Part shown: one piece after another, positions 22,496 to 35,010 of the stretch
Position numbering within the stretch: the stretch's first letter is position 1
How the letters are laid out: every line of letters begins with the position of its first letter
NCBI GenBank assembly: GCA_036873135.1
Contig: JAPTYO010000008.1
Coordinates: 40,772,819-40,836,818, forward strand
Length of the DNA stretch: 64,000 nt
Direction of reading: 5' to 3'
DNA from: Clarkia xantiana subsp. parviflora
Taxonomy: Eukaryota > Streptophyta > Magnoliopsida > Myrtales > Onagraceae
Position numbers and translations under genes: made by a program
The notes under the pieces: generated by a model
Database searches by the model: none
The model's input: only the letters and a program-made list of their open reading frames with translations
What the model was told of the DNA's origin: nothing

Positions 22496-24339
22496 CTAAA
22501 CCTTACGCAATCCAAGCAGTTTTACATGCTTTTCGAATATCTCCCTGCGTAATGGCTTAGTTAATGGGTCCGCAATCATATTATCAGTGGAAAAGTATTC
22601 CATAGTGATTATATTGTCTTCTACCATAGATTTAGCATAAAGATATTTCACATCAATGTTTTTGGTCCTACTATGGTACTTGGAATTCTTAACTGCCGCA
22701 ATGGCTGCCTGACTATCAGAGAACACCTTCAAAAGTTTACTCTCGACGTCACCATTAAGCAGCGCAGTAAGAAGTCTTTTCAGGCAGACTGCTTCCTGTG
22801 CATTCTTAGAGAGAGCTAAGAATTCTTATTCCATCGTTGACAGTGCGACACAGGTTTGCTTCTTGCTCGTCCATGAAATGGCGGCTTTAGCAAGGAGGAA
22901 CACTCCCCTCTGTGGTAGACTTACGATCATCCGGATCGCCACCATGGTCGGCGTCACTGTACCCGGTCAATTCTAACTTCCCGCCCTCATAGCACAGAGC
23001 ATAGTCGGCAGTACCTTTCAGATAACGAATTATTTATTTTTACAACCTTTAAATGTTGATAGCTAGGATCTGATTGGAAATGTGCTACTAGGCCCACGAC
23101 ATAACAGATATCCGGACGGGTGCATTGCATGGCGTACATCAAACTACCAACCACACTTAAATATTATGCACCCTTCATCTGTTCGCGCTCTGCCAGGTTC
23201 TTGGGGCCGTCACGTTTTGACAGTGCGCACCCAAATACCATCGGTGTATCCATGGGTTTGGCATCCTGTAATTTGAACATCTTCAACAACGTGTTGATAT
23301 AGGCTTCTTGAGACAAACACAATTTCCGGGTAGCCCGATCTCTAGCAATTTTAATGCCTAAGATATACGTGGCCTCTCCCATGTCTTTCATCTCAAATAC
23401 AGATGCTAACCAGGACTTTGACTTATTCATGAAACTCATGTCATTTGCAGCAATGAGTACGTCGTCCACGTATAAGGTTAAGATGACATACTTGGACCCG
23501 AAGGTCTTATAATACACGCAGGGATCCTCGTGAAGATTCATAAATCCGTTTCCTACAATTTCCTCGTGGAATCTGCGGTACCATTGCCGAGACGACTGTT
23601 TAAGACCGTAGATGGACCTTTGGAGTTTACAAACTTTATGTTCGTTACCAGGAGTAATGAAACCCTCCGGTTGCTCCATGTAGATCTCTTCCTCCAGATT
23701 TCCGTGGAGGAATGCGGTCCTAACATCCATTTGGTGCAGCTCGGGATCGTGACTTGCGACCAGGACCATTAATGGCCCTAACCGTGGTTTTATGCATAGT
23801 CGGTGATTTTCTCTTATCAAAGTCCACTCCGTGAATTGGGTAAGTCCTTTCGCAGTAAGTCGGGTTTATCGACCTTTTTCCATCAACGGTGAGCCTTACT
23901 TCAGGGCTCACCTTATCCTTGCGCTCCTATGGTTAGCAGGTAAATCAACTATAGACTATAATGGCTTTCCCTTAGGCAATCTCTCTCATTTGAGGTCTTT
24001 CCAGTGCTTGCCTGAGCGGGGTTTTCACCTTGCTCAATGTGATACTTTCCTTTGACTCTCGTCTAGGCATTATGAGTCCCACTTATTAGTGTGATCTTTT
24101 CTCCCACTCGGAATAACGCTTCTTATTGTAGCATCATTTCTATTGGGAATAATCTTCCCACTCGGAACAATGCTTCTTATCGGAGTATCGTCTCTGTTGG
24201 GAACAATAGCTATGCTAGAACCTTGACCTATAACTTTCCTATTACAACCTCTTGGTCTCGAGGTTTTACATCCGAGATGCATTCCTTGATCACTAGGATC
24301 TGGAACCAAGTATGGTTGGATCACTCCCACTGGGGACAA
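22496..24339 (-). pseudogene. copia-3 pol: linker, RT and RNase H
   Basis: Read right to left. 24339-24070 is the low-complexity linker before RT. 23820-23164 holds LHQMDVRTAFLHGNLEEEIYMEQPEGF, then LQRSIYGLKQSSRQWYRRF and VILTLYVDDVLIAANDM, with the YVDD active site intact, followed by MKDMGEATYILGIKIARD. 22732-22496 is RNase H with KVFSDSQAAIAAVKNSKYHS and MIADPLTKPLRREIFEKHV at the C-terminus. The parts are joined by frameshifts at about 23160-22740 and upstream of 23820. It is better preserved than the copia-2 copy, in line with later insertion. Confidence 0.9.
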
Positions 24340-25824
24340 TGGGTAATATAGGTAGTTGTGTCATTCCTGGTTCACCAATTTTGACCATCAGGTTCGACTT
24401 GATTCGCCCCAACAGCAACAGTGATTAATTGTGGTAGGGTTTATTCCTCCCAATAGATTTACTATGAAAATGTCCTCATTCTCATTTACCATGTCATTCA
24501 CTTGAGTTGCTGGTTCAAATATCTCCCACTCGAATTAAGTGAGACCTAATTGTCATCGTTATTATGCTACGTTTTGATCATGACTATGTTGATCTAAACT
24601 GCTCATGCATTTGGAAAATTCGCCCTCTTAGTGATGTAATGTCTCATGTTCGACCACGGTACCATTTAACAATCCAAGATGTAAACAGGTATTTTCTAAG
24701 AGTAACTGACGTACTCTTGTCCTCAATACGTGTTTTGTTGCGCAAATTAATGTCGCATGGTGATACAATTTAACTCATTATCACCCATCAGCTATAACGG
24801 CGTCGTACCTTACTGATATTAATTGAAACATAATTTTACATTTATGTGAATCATATTTCATCATCCCTTAGGGAACTTCTGATAGAACGACTCCAACATT
24901 ATGTATGTATAAATTGTGTCTCTTGAAGTGTGTCATTTGATTTGAATGCCTAGCCTGACATATCGTTCAAGGCTTCTGGAAGGAAAATCATTTAATTGAC
25001 TTGATCTTTCTTCGTTTGTCGACTTATCTCAGAGATTTTATCCATCTCCGAACTGAGCATCTTAGGTATTCACCTTATGTGTCAGTTGATACTTTTACAA
25101 GGTCGTTGTAGCTTATGTAGCTTACTTCATACCGTTGTAAATGTTATCAGTAAGTCATATTTCCGAAGGAGTGCAAACGAAAATTCAGCACGTCATCATA
25201 TAAACACTTCAATATTAAACTCATGTAATGAAACGATGTGTTCCGTCTATCGAGGTCCACTTGCGCGTTGCACAATCTACTCTTGGGTTTAACCCTTGGT
25301 TAAATCGTTTCATTTCTGAACTTATTCAATTTAATCGGTTTTAGCGTTTTCAAACATGATTATCATTACAGTTTATTTCATTCAATGGAGTTATAATAAT
25401 AAAATAAAATTTATACCCGGTTCGTTCTTGGAACTACGCAATCAATGGATTTTAATGGCATGATCTAGTCCATAGATTTAGATGTAGGAGGAAATGTATG
25501 GATTTGCTTGATTCTGTCATATTTGATGTCAATCTCATTTTGGTTATATACTTATTTCGGATCGATCCCGTTCTTAACCGAGTCGATTAACCTTGATAAG
25601 CAGAACACTTTTCGAAACGAAAGGTAACTACTTTATTCAATGAAACTGAAACATTGTAATCCAAACACGAAAAGAAACTGAACAAATAAGAAACATACCA
25701 ACATGACAATACTTGGGTCTCAGATCTCAAACTTTGAAGTAATCATGAAGAAATTTTGTGGACAAGATAGCTTAATCGAAATGTACCGTGAAGGTACTGT
25801 AATCATGGTGAGTAAAGCACCGGA
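24340..25824 (-). other. Region where protease and integrase would be expected in copia-3
   Basis: About 1.5 kb without a recognisable protease DSGA motif or integrase DDE motif in any frame I could read. Homologous sequence in copia-2 lies at 20269-20883 and 29196-29776 and shows the same absence. A 123-codon + strand frame at 25703-26074 is a shadow of gag. Confidence 0.5.
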
Positions 25825-26458
25825 TTATCGTTTAGACTTCTTTTTGCTTGGGGTTGCCAAGAAGTTTCGCATAGCGACAAATCTTTCATCGAATGCCTCG
25901 GGCTCCTTCGGAAAATTTCCTTCTTTCTCATCTGTTTCGAATAGGTCTATCGTCGTTTTAATCGATTTGATCAAACGCGTGAGGCCTTTTTCGTTAACAA
26001 ACCATGAAAGAGGAAACATTTTCATTACCTTCCGAGCCTGTGTCCACACGTCCAACTCATCAGCGGGGTCATGAATGGCTATTATGCCGTCATCATTGCA
26101 TAGAATAGTGTAGTATTCTGCCATTAAGGCTCTAGCTTCGGCTACCTTACCCTTACCGAAGCGAAGGTACATGGCACACCAAAGATGCAATGCGCTGAGT
26201 TGTATATAATCTCCTTCAACTTCTATTGTCATCTGTGAGAGGATCAACTCTTGTGCATTATGATCCTTCCTCAACCTTTTCTTTGCTGTTGCTCTCTTGT
26301 GGTTCCTTATATTCGTCCTGCCTCAGTCTCTCTGTCGTTGGATTGACTTGATCGTCAAGATCCGAAGCGATGAGAAGATCCATAACATTATCTCTCTAAG
26401 CATCATAATCCATTCCGTCCAGATTGCGTGACTCGTAGAACTGTACCGGGTCAGCCAT
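25825..26458 (-). pseudogene. copia-3 gag-like ORF
   Basis: It opens with ATG at 26458 as MADPVQFYESRNLDG, meets a stop after about 20 codons, and continues in a 149-codon frame (26274-25825) with LHLWCAMYLRFGKGK and KMFPLSWFVNEKGLTRLI. The same protein occurs at 31491-32103 in copia-2. Position after the leader and before pol, and a pattern of aromatic and LIR residues near the front, suggest gag. No zinc knuckle is visible and similarity to standard copia gag is weak, so this is an inference. Confidence 0.55.
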
Positions 26459-27944
26459 GAAAATTAATACATCGATGATCAAGCAAAATCAGGGAGACAA
26501 TAACATTTTGAGAAAGAATTGCATACATCAAATATCTATTAAGATAGAGTCCGACAGATAGTGATTCCTCAGTCAACTAAACCAACCCACCACAAGTAAA
26601 CCAATTGAAGATGGTTGTGAAAGAGTTCACACTGTTGTCGTTTTCTATCCAATAGACCAGTCTGTTAAAAACGGTTTAAATCGAAAATTACCGGAACAGG
26701 AATTTTAAAATAAGCATACCCGATCTTGGCTTTCCCAATGCCCTTATTGTTTTGAAAAAATAATTCCGATGAATTCACTCATGCATACACAATTCTACAA
26801 CCCATGCAAATTATCATATGCTAGTAACATTCATCATTCATACCACATACATGCTTACGCGTCATGCGTCTAATGTTCCGAGGAACTCATGCTTGCATTT
26901 ATAATTCTACTTTTGAGTAAATTATCAAACGCAACTACATCCTTAATATTCTAGCATACGTGTCAAACATGTAACATCTACATCAATCATATATATTTTG
27001 TGACTGGTTTTCGGTTTTAAAATAATTTTAAACATTAGGGGCTGATTTGCAATTTATGATTATATTCAAACACGCAAGCTTCTAGACATGAATCCTAGGC
27101 ATTTTCAACCATCACAGCCTGTCTATTCTAGTGCGCATACCATATATTTAATCAAGGCTCCTCCCACAACATGTAATATCCAGCTAGCTTGACTCAGTCA
27201 AGACAATAGTTCTAATCATGCATAAATATATATTGAATAATAACAATTGTAATTCAGCCCACTAATTTAACCAGTCCCAAAAACATGTATCTCCGAGATC
27301 CATCCACATAATCGAAACAAGGCATAAAGGTTAGCAATCTTATGAGCATTGTGTAGTCCATTTCGAGGTTAAAAAACATTTGAATTTTAAAACTTAACCT
27401 CCCTATTTTAATTGAATTGAATTCGGTTTGGAAAACATTGTTCGGTTCAGTCAATTTCAGTCCGTTTTGGTCAGGCTCGGTTCAAAAATCCGGTCCGGTC
27501 CGGTCCGTAAAATTTGGTTCGGTTCGGTCCAGCAAAATCCGGTTCGGTTCGGTTTTTAATTTTAAAATCTGGTTCGGTCCGAAGCGGTCCAAGAAAATAG
27601 GGTTCAGTTCAACACTCAAAATCAGTTTGGTTAGATCCACTTAATTACCCTGGTCCGACCCGACCCGAATAGGTCGAACCGATTGAGAAAATCCGGATCG
27701 GTTTTATTTCGTCCCAGTTTAAAATACTGGACCAGCCCAAAAATTAAAATTTAAAAGGTTGGGCCAAAATGTTTACTTGTGGCCCAAGTAGGGTTTTAAA
27801 TCCATTAAAAAAATATTAAACTTAGCCACCAAGCATTAACTATTTAAAATAGTTTCCAATATTAAAATATATACATATATATTTCGGCACTAACAAACAT
27901 ATATATATTTATTGCTAAGATTCTATCTCTAAGATTAAATCAAT

Positions 27945-28002
<58 letters not shown>

Positions 28003-28600
28003 AATTTTGACATAATATATAATATATATTTTATTTATTGTCAATATATTTAATAAGGTAACAAACAACTGACAATATATTTTCTCAATATTTTAGGTAA
28101 CTAAATCTATCAATAATATCTTTAACCCTATTTAAATATTTAGATATATTGATAGTTATATATTCCTATATATTTTAATGTGAATTTATCCTAATGTTCC
28201 TAATTATAGATATTTTGTTACCTTAATTAAAAACTAAAATATGGTAAACAATATAATTTTAAAATATTGTGCGGAAATTTATTCCCTTTTGTTTAAGAAA
28301 ATTAAAAATTTTACCTTGTAATTTCATCAAAAATTCGGCACAAACAACTAATTAGGAACAAGTGGTCAAATTTTAAGATCAAATTTTAATAAGATTTACA
28401 ATCCAATATTTGATTTTGATAAATATTACCTTTTTCTTGAAGATCATGAACATCAAATTTACCAAGAACATGAAAATTTCGGACCTATTATAAACCCTTA
28501 AAAAATTCGAAATTTAAATTCTTTTTAATTTAAAATTTTCGGTCCAAAATTAAAGATTTCAAGAATACCAATTTATCAAAATCATGAACTCCTAACACAG
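26459..28600 (-). other. Long 5' leader of copia-3 with ggttcggtcc repeats and (TA)n
   Basis: About 2.1 kb lie between PBS and gag. It holds a run of ggttcggtcc-type degenerate repeats at about 27420-27720 and a (TA)n tract at about 27950-28000. AT-rich DNA fills the rest. The copia-2 leader (32104-33960) has the same layout. No reliable coding frame. Confidence 0.7.
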
Positions 28601-28613
28601 GCTCTGATACCAA
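28601..28613 (-). other. Primer binding site of copia-3
   Basis: The - strand reads ttggtatcagagc directly after the 5' LTR, a full match to the usual initiator Met-tRNA site. Confidence 0.95.
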
Positions 28614-29190
28614 TGTTAGATTACGGAGAGTAATCACTACGGATACTATAAACAAGGTAAATGCTAGTAATATCAATTACGCAGCGGAAGTTTCACACAT
28701 ACCTTTAGGATTATCCGTAGACCCAAGATCTTCTCGATAGGGAGTTCACGATCCTCCGGTCGGGACCCGTAGAGGTTCTTGTTAGAGAAGCCCTACGTGG
28801 TGCAGCTCCACAGTAAAGCCTCTGATCGATTCTTGGCACAGGGACAAATCTATGGAGAGTTTGCTCGAAAGCAATTTGGCACACCTTTGGTGAGGTAAGG
28901 GTTCGGCCGAACTAGTGTGTTGTGGGAGGAGGGTTTTTCTCTCTAAAACTCTCTTGTGAGGGAATTATGATTAACCCTAAAATTTCCCTAACACCTCTTA
29001 TTTTGTCCACTTTACCCCACCACAAATATGGCCGGCCTATGTATTTGGGGAGGCCCAATTTTGGGCCTCCCATGTCAATCGGGATTTGGGTCTAGCCCAA
29101 TTACCCTAACGTGACAATTACCCAAGTTCATTAGGTAAACTATACATATTATGGGCTACCAATTACGGTGCCCATCACCATATGCTTACA
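28614..29190 (-). repeat. 5' LTR of copia-3
   Basis: It begins tgttagatta and ends tatgcttaca on +, and aligns along its length with 20884-21484. It is 577 bp, shorter than the 601-bp 3' copy because of an indel. Confidence 0.93.
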
Positions 29191-29195
29191 GTTAA

Positions 29196-29776
29196 ATCCA
29201 AATGAAAATTCACGTCAAGCATTAAATCATTCAAACACTTCATATTAAATTTGTACTTTGAATCGATGTGTCCCATCTGTCGAGAAACTTGCGCGTGACG
29301 CGCAAATCACCAGCTTTTACCATGGTGAAATCGTTTCGTTTACAAATTTTTAATTTAATTGGTTTCGCACATGTTCATTATTACAATTTAATTATTTATG
29401 AAGTACTAACAAATAAAGAAGGTGCTAAATTCATTTGTTGAACGCAATCGATGGACTTTTGACGAATTGGAATGTGTACGTGTGGAATTATCATTTCATT
29501 TGGTTAGTTGACCTATCTGAAACTTTCAGTGTTTGTTTTCATCATTGGATTTTAATCAAATCGATCTCATTGACAAGGTCAATTAATTGATGAGTGAATT
29601 GAATTCTAATTTGAACTGTCTTTAATCTAAATATCAATCACTTTATTCAATAATCCAATAAACATGAATAACCATAATGGAGAGCGGACAACGAAAGTTA
29701 TATTGACAACTGCGAGGATTTAATCATAAAGTAATAACAACATAAAGTAGATTGTCCAGAATCTTCAAGTCATGTA
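29196..29776 (-). other. Internal copia-2 sequence between two insertions
   Basis: It continues copia-2 from 20883 and is homologous to about 25150-25680 of copia-3, with shared acttgcgcgt and aaatcgttt blocks. No coding frame. Confidence 0.6.
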
Positions 29777-31353
29777 TGTCAGACCTAAAATCTGACCTAA
29801 GGCGATATAACGTTTTGAAAACGTGGATTTTGAAAAGAGTCGCCACTAGTTAATTATAAGGCTAACTAGAATCCTAAATTACCTAAGTGAATAACGAATT
29901 AAACACTAAGGTATAAAATATGTCTACGATCAGAAATTCAAGTTCGGGGGTTCTATTACGAATTAAAATATGTTTTTAACTACGCCCTTTTGGTACTCAA
30001 TTCACTCAATTTGCCAATTTTATTTTCATATCACTTAATGGTCAAATAATATCTAAATTCCTACCAAAGTAATTGTAAAACAGCATTAGTAAAATGAATT
30101 ATGATTAACTACCGACTACTTACTATAATGAAATAAAAAATTGTTAACATGCTTAAATTAAACCAAAAACCTAATTAAACCTAGGTCATTATTTAATCAC
30201 CTACCTAATCAAAACAACTAGGTTATTATCTAATAAAATAATAATGACTTAACTAAAACTATATATATTAGCATATAATAATAATAATAATATAAGAGGA
30301 AGAAGCTTTACCTGGATTAAAAGGATCGACAGCGAAGAAGCAACCTATGCAAATATAAGGACCAGAAGCCGACGAAGCATACAGCAGCTGGTGCGGCAAC
30401 TATAAGTCGGAAGTGACTGCTGGAGGTTTGAGCCACTAGTGCCAAGCAGTCGTAACTGGAATCAACAAGATAGTGCGACGAGGACGATTGGGGTAGCCGG
30501 AGTTGGTCAATAGCAACGAGGACGCAACAGTAATATCTGGATGGGCTAAGCGACCAGATTTTGTTTAGGTCGGAGTCGGACGGAACGGCGGTGCAGAGCG
30601 ACCTCGAGTGAACAGCGAGCGGGAGGCGAGAAGGCTGGTCGGAGTCTCGAACGAACCAGATCCGGAGAAGATGATGGGGCGTCATGGCAGCTGATGGCAT
30701 CTGATGGGTTGTTACTGTCCACCGATGTCGAGCGAGGAGCAGTGATGGATTGATGGTGTTTGATGGTTAACGGGAAGCCTGTTGAGGTTGGTCAAAACTC
30801 TCCATCTAACCTGTAAAAAACAAACAACAAATTAAGCCTACATGGGATGGGACCCAATTACTACTATGGGAGTCTCCGTTTTTTCTTCATAAAACCAGCA
30901 TCCCGTTTTTTCTTCATAAAACCAGCATCTATTATAACAAAGATAATCAAATTATATAATTAATTAATGAATAAGAACACAATGACAATTGAAATTTAAC
31001 AACGATGGATTCGACGTTCGAAGAATATGTGTGCCCTTTTTATTGATCTCTTTTTCTTCCTTCATCGCTGTCGATGCCCCCTACAATGTAACAATACTAG
31101 CTATTTATAATACCTACCACTAGTCTAATCTAAGCAGTAAATAATACTGATTTATTCTCCTAATATACTCTAAATATTCTAAATACTTAATACAAATATT
31201 CAGAAAATATACACTGCAATAAACATATAAACTATCCTAATTTTGCACTGAAGCATTCTTGGAAGCTTCTCGACTTTCCATATTTATACATTTCCTCATT
31301 TAGCACGCCACATGTCACGCGTGTCGCGCGTGGTCCAAAATTAGGTGTTTAAA
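29777..31353 (-). mobile_element. Solo Ogre/Athila-like LTR inside copia-2
   Basis: It is flanked by perfect atgta duplications (29772-29776 and 31354-31358). The + strand starts tgtcagacc and ends ggtgtttaaa. On the - strand that end reads tttaaacacc where tgtaaacacc is expected, a one-base loss of the TG end. The inner end (aaaacgttatatcgcctta, gtggcgactc) matches 56440-56571, the end of the Ogre-type LTR. No internal region is present, so it is a solo LTR left by recombination. A 127-codon - strand frame inside (30317-30700) is probably not a gene. Confidence 0.8.
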
Positions 31354-31490
31354 ATGTAGAACACCATACCTGAAAAGAATTCAAAAGTGAATCACATCAC
31401 ACGATTTGTGTTATATAAAACATTGTCTTTTTTATGTACATGGCAAAACGAGGCGTACCTAATACGTGCTTGCATCGACGGTGACTTGTC

Positions 31491-32103
31491 TCATCGGATT
31501 TTTCGTTTAAGCAATTTTTTGCTTGATTCTAGCAGTTTGCGCATACGAGTGAATTCATCATCCAACTCGTACATTTCCTTAGCGTTTAGTCCTTCGAAAA
31601 GTTTCATAATTGTCTCTATTGATCTGACTAGACGTTTGAGACCTCTTTCTTCAGTGAACCAGCATATAGGAAATTTTTTCATTATAATATAAATATTTTC
31701 CCACACATCCCCTTTATTATCAGGGACATGATCTGTCAATATGCTGGGCATAGAAAGTCATCATATTCCAAATTGAGATCTCTGCATAGATCGCATATCT
31801 ATCGTCGTAGCGAAGGTGCAATACACCCCATAGGTGTAATGCACTGACATTCATGAACTGTTAAGAAATCTCTGTTGTTAAGGTTGAACGTATCAACCCT
31901 GCTGCTTTCTGATCCATGAGTGTCCTTTCGTCGTCAATGGAGCGCTGACTACCATTTTCATCCGTCATCATCCTCTCTCCATTCGGGTTCAAACAATTCT
32001 CAAGCTCCACAGCATAGAGCATATTCAACACATAATCAATCCATTTATCATACCTCGTCCCATCAAGATCGCGAGCAACATAGAATTGCACTCTATTGTC
32101 CAT
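31491..32103 (-). pseudogene. copia-2 gag-like ORF
   Basis: Two frames, 32103-31861 (MDNRVQFYVARDLDGTRYDK, then LMDQKAAGLIRSTLT) and 31751-31491 (KKFPICWFTEERGLKRLVRS), correspond to the two parts of the copia-3 gag-like ORF. The 5' part is kept better here than in copia-3, so the two copies together show the extent of the protein, about 200 residues. A frameshift and stop separate the halves. Assigned to gag by position only. Confidence 0.55.
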
Positions 32104-33960
32104 TCGATACTAACACATTGATAATCATGCATAATCAGGGAGACAATAAATTTTTGGAAAAAGAATTGGATACATCAAATATCTATGAGATAGAAGGAGA
32201 CTAGTAATGATTCCTCAGACATATAACCAAACCGACCACCAGTAAACCGAGGGAAGGGGGTCGTGAAAGAGTTCACATTACCGTCGTCTCCTTTCTAATA
32301 GATCATTCTTTTAAAACTGTTTAATCGCTTTTGCCGGAACGAGGATTTCATGCATGCATACATAATTCTACTATACAAGTAAACCATCATACACGGGCCA
32401 CATCCATGAATCAAACCACTCATCATGCATACATATCATGAGTCTAATGTTCCAGGAACTCATGCTTGCATATATAATTCTACTATTTAAGTAAATTATA
32501 ACATGCGGCTACATCCTCAACATTCATGCATATGCGTCATGCGTGATCACACCACATTAAACATGCATATTTGGCGACTGATTTTCGGTTTTAAAACATT
32601 TGGGGCTGACTTGCAATTCATGCTAATCAAACATGCGTACTTCTAGACATGAATCCTAGACATTTGCAACCATCACAGCATGTCTATCCTAGTGCGCAAC
32701 TCATTGATTGAAATCCAGGGTTCTGCCCCCAACATGTATTATCCAGCTAGTTTGACATAGTCAAGACGACAGTTCTAAGCATGCATTAATATCAATTAAA
32801 TAGAAATTGCAATTCACCCACTAAATGACTGAGTCCCAAAATCATGCATTTCTGAGATCTACCCCCATAATCGAAACTAGGCATTAAGTTTAATTGAAAT
32901 GTGAAAACATTAAACCTATGAGCACCGTGTAAGTAATTTTAAAGTTCGAAAACATTTGGATTTTAAAATTTGACCTTCTTATTTTTAGTTGACTCGGGTG
33001 GGTCAGGTTTAAAGGTCCGGTTCAGTCAAATTCAGTCCGGTTTGGTTCGATCCGGTTAAACCAGTTCATCCGGTACGATTTTAAAAACAGTTCGGTCCGG
33101 ACCGGTTTGGTTCAAAATAGGAATTCGGTACCCGGTCCGACCCGACCCGGATGGGTCGGACCGATTGAGAAAACCTGGTTTGATTAACACGCTCTGGTTT
33201 TGACCCGTGGATCCTGACCCGGTTCGGTTTGGTTGACCCCCTTTGGTTTGAATCGTGTTCTGTTGGTCTGCCGGGTAAGTTGACCCGACCCGAATATGTA
33301 AAATTGGACCGGCCCAATAACCCAATAGGGTTTGGCCAAAATTACTACTTGGGGGCTAAGTAGGGTTTTAAAATCTACTAAAAACTTAACTTAGCCACCA
33401 AGTAATAATTAATTATAAAAAAATTTCTAGTATTTACAGATATGTATATATATATATATATATGTAAATTTTCGGCCCATATATATATATATTATCTATA
33501 GTCAAAATTCTATTTAAGGATAAAATCTATCTATAATAAATTTTCTCGATCTTAGGAACTAAAATCTATTAATATTATCTAGATTCCTAAAATCATGCTA
33601 GAATATATCGATAGCAATTATCACAATTATCTTGTGAATCTAACCCAAATCTTATCCAATTACGTGCAATATTGTTACCGAAAATTTATTAAAAAGACTA
33701 ACAAATATTTTCTGCCGAAATACAATTACTTGGGGCCTAAGAAATTAAAAATTTTACTTTGTAATTTCCTATAGGATTCGGCCGAAACTAACAAGTAATT
33801 AGGGTTAGTGGTCAAATTTCAAGATCAAATTTTACTAAGATCAATAATCATATGTTAATTTTAATAAATGGTCACAATTTTCTTGAAGATCATGAACATC
33901 AAATTTTATTATGAATATCATGAAATTTTCGGCCACCATGATAAAAATCGAAACATAAAC
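32104..33960 (-). other. Long 5' leader of copia-2
   Basis: Homologous to the copia-3 leader. It includes a ggttcggtccgg-type repeat tract at about 33000-33300 and short (TA)n runs at about 33445-33495. The PBS is not visible next to the LTR, probably lost in a small deletion near 33950. Confidence 0.65.
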
Positions 33961-34108
33961 AAGATACATGCTCGATAAAAAAATTACGCAGCGGAATAAG
34001 GCGCACATACCTACAATGCTTTCCATAGTCCTAAGATCTTCTAGGGGAGTTCTCGATCCGTCGGACGGTTCCCGTAAGGGTCTGATTAAGGAAACCCTAC
34101 GCGGATTT
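33961..34108 (-). repeat. 5' LTR of copia-2, inner fragment
   Basis: It matches 16495-16650 of the 3' LTR (acgcagcggaataaggcgca, cttctaggggag) and stops at gattt, where gypsy-4 inserted. The rest resumes at 44569. Confidence 0.88.
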
Positions 34109-34959
34109 TGATGGATATACGCCCAATTTGAACCCGTTGACTTCCGAACCGTTGTATTTTTATCATCCCGTTAATAATTGTAAATCGAAACTTCAACCCA
34201 AACACTTCGCGAGAACATCAACGGCTCGGACGAGGCCGAAGCGCTCGTCCGGCCAAGGTAAACTCACCTAGGTGAGGTTGGGTGGCCACACCCGACCTCC
34301 CCTAAGGGAGATCGGGTCAGCCAACCCGATCTCCCCTAGGGGAGATCGGGTGGACCAACCCGATCTCTCCTAGGAGAGATCGGGTCGGCCAACCCGATCT
34401 CTCCTAGGAGGGATGGGGTTGGCCAACCCCATCCTCCCTAGGAGGGGTTGGGTGCCCTCACCCAACCCCTACCCTTGGGGGTCGGATTTCCCTTCCCCCC
34501 CAAGGGCCCCGACACCACTTGTGGACTCCCATACTCGGTTTACTCCGCCTACCTTCTCCGTATCCTAAAGTCTTAATTATGCGTTTAAAGGTCAATTAAC
34601 TGTGTTTTAGGGTTAACGATGTCATTAAGCCACCTTAATGACACCGTTGCCTATAAATACCCCACCTTCACTATTCATTGGGACATCTTGGCAATTTGGA
34701 TTATTTTGCTCTGACATCTCTCTAGCTTTATCTCTCTAAAAACGACACTGACTTAGGCATCGGAGAGGGTTCACCAGGCACCACCCCCCCTCTCTGTGTC
34801 TGGTACTGCCCCTTCTGCAGGGCGCAAGGAGAAGAGAAGCGACAGAAGGAAGGACGCAAACTAAGACAGAGCAACCCGAGAAGACCGGATCATCCACCCC
34901 TCCAGTGAGGAACGAGATTTGAGCCGACCACCCGTTGACCCAAATCCCGGAACCTAACA
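34109..34959 (+). repeat. 5' LTR of gypsy-4
   Basis: It starts tgatggatatacgcc and ends ggaacctaaca. The TATA box tataaata at 34652-34659 is followed by a probable transcript start in the cattgggacatcttgg area. It is about 60 bp longer than the 3' LTR because of additional palindromic units. Confidence 0.95.
34268..34505. repeat. Palindromic repeat cluster in the gypsy-4 LTR
   Basis: Consecutive near-palindromes of the form cccgatctcccctaggggag..., each centred on ctag with arms cccgatc/gatcggg, are separated by tcagccaa-like spacers. The 3' LTR (about 43930-44100) has the same cluster with about two fewer units. The cluster lies upstream of the TATA box. Confidence 0.9.
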
Positions 34960-34978
34960 CTTGGCGCCGTCTGCGGGC
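34960..34978 (+). other. Primer binding site of gypsy-4
   Basis: ttggcgccgtctgcgg follows the LTR by one base. The tggcgccg core is the type used by many plant gypsy elements and usually matched to tRNA-Asp. The following bases differ from the common tggcgccgttgc form. Confidence 0.75.
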
Positions 34979-35010
34979 TTCGGACAGAAAGCCTGGCTAT
35001 AACACGAGCA

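Larger units (their letters stand above)
20884..29190 (-). mobile_element. Ty1/copia retrotransposon copia-3, inserted in copia-2
   Basis: The LTRs are 28614-29190 (5') and 20884-21484 (3'). The five-base target duplication gttaa lies at 20879-20883 and 29191-29195 and is perfect. PBS, a gag-like frame, RT and RNase H follow in order on the - strand. It is a member of the same family as its host copia-2, with homologous leader, gag, pol and 3' regions. Coding regions are frameshifted and no integrase core is visible. Confidence 0.93.

Noticed and set aside
30317..30700. 127-codon - strand ORF as a gene
   Set aside because: It lies inside a bounded solo LTR and has low-complexity Ser/Leu content without a domain.
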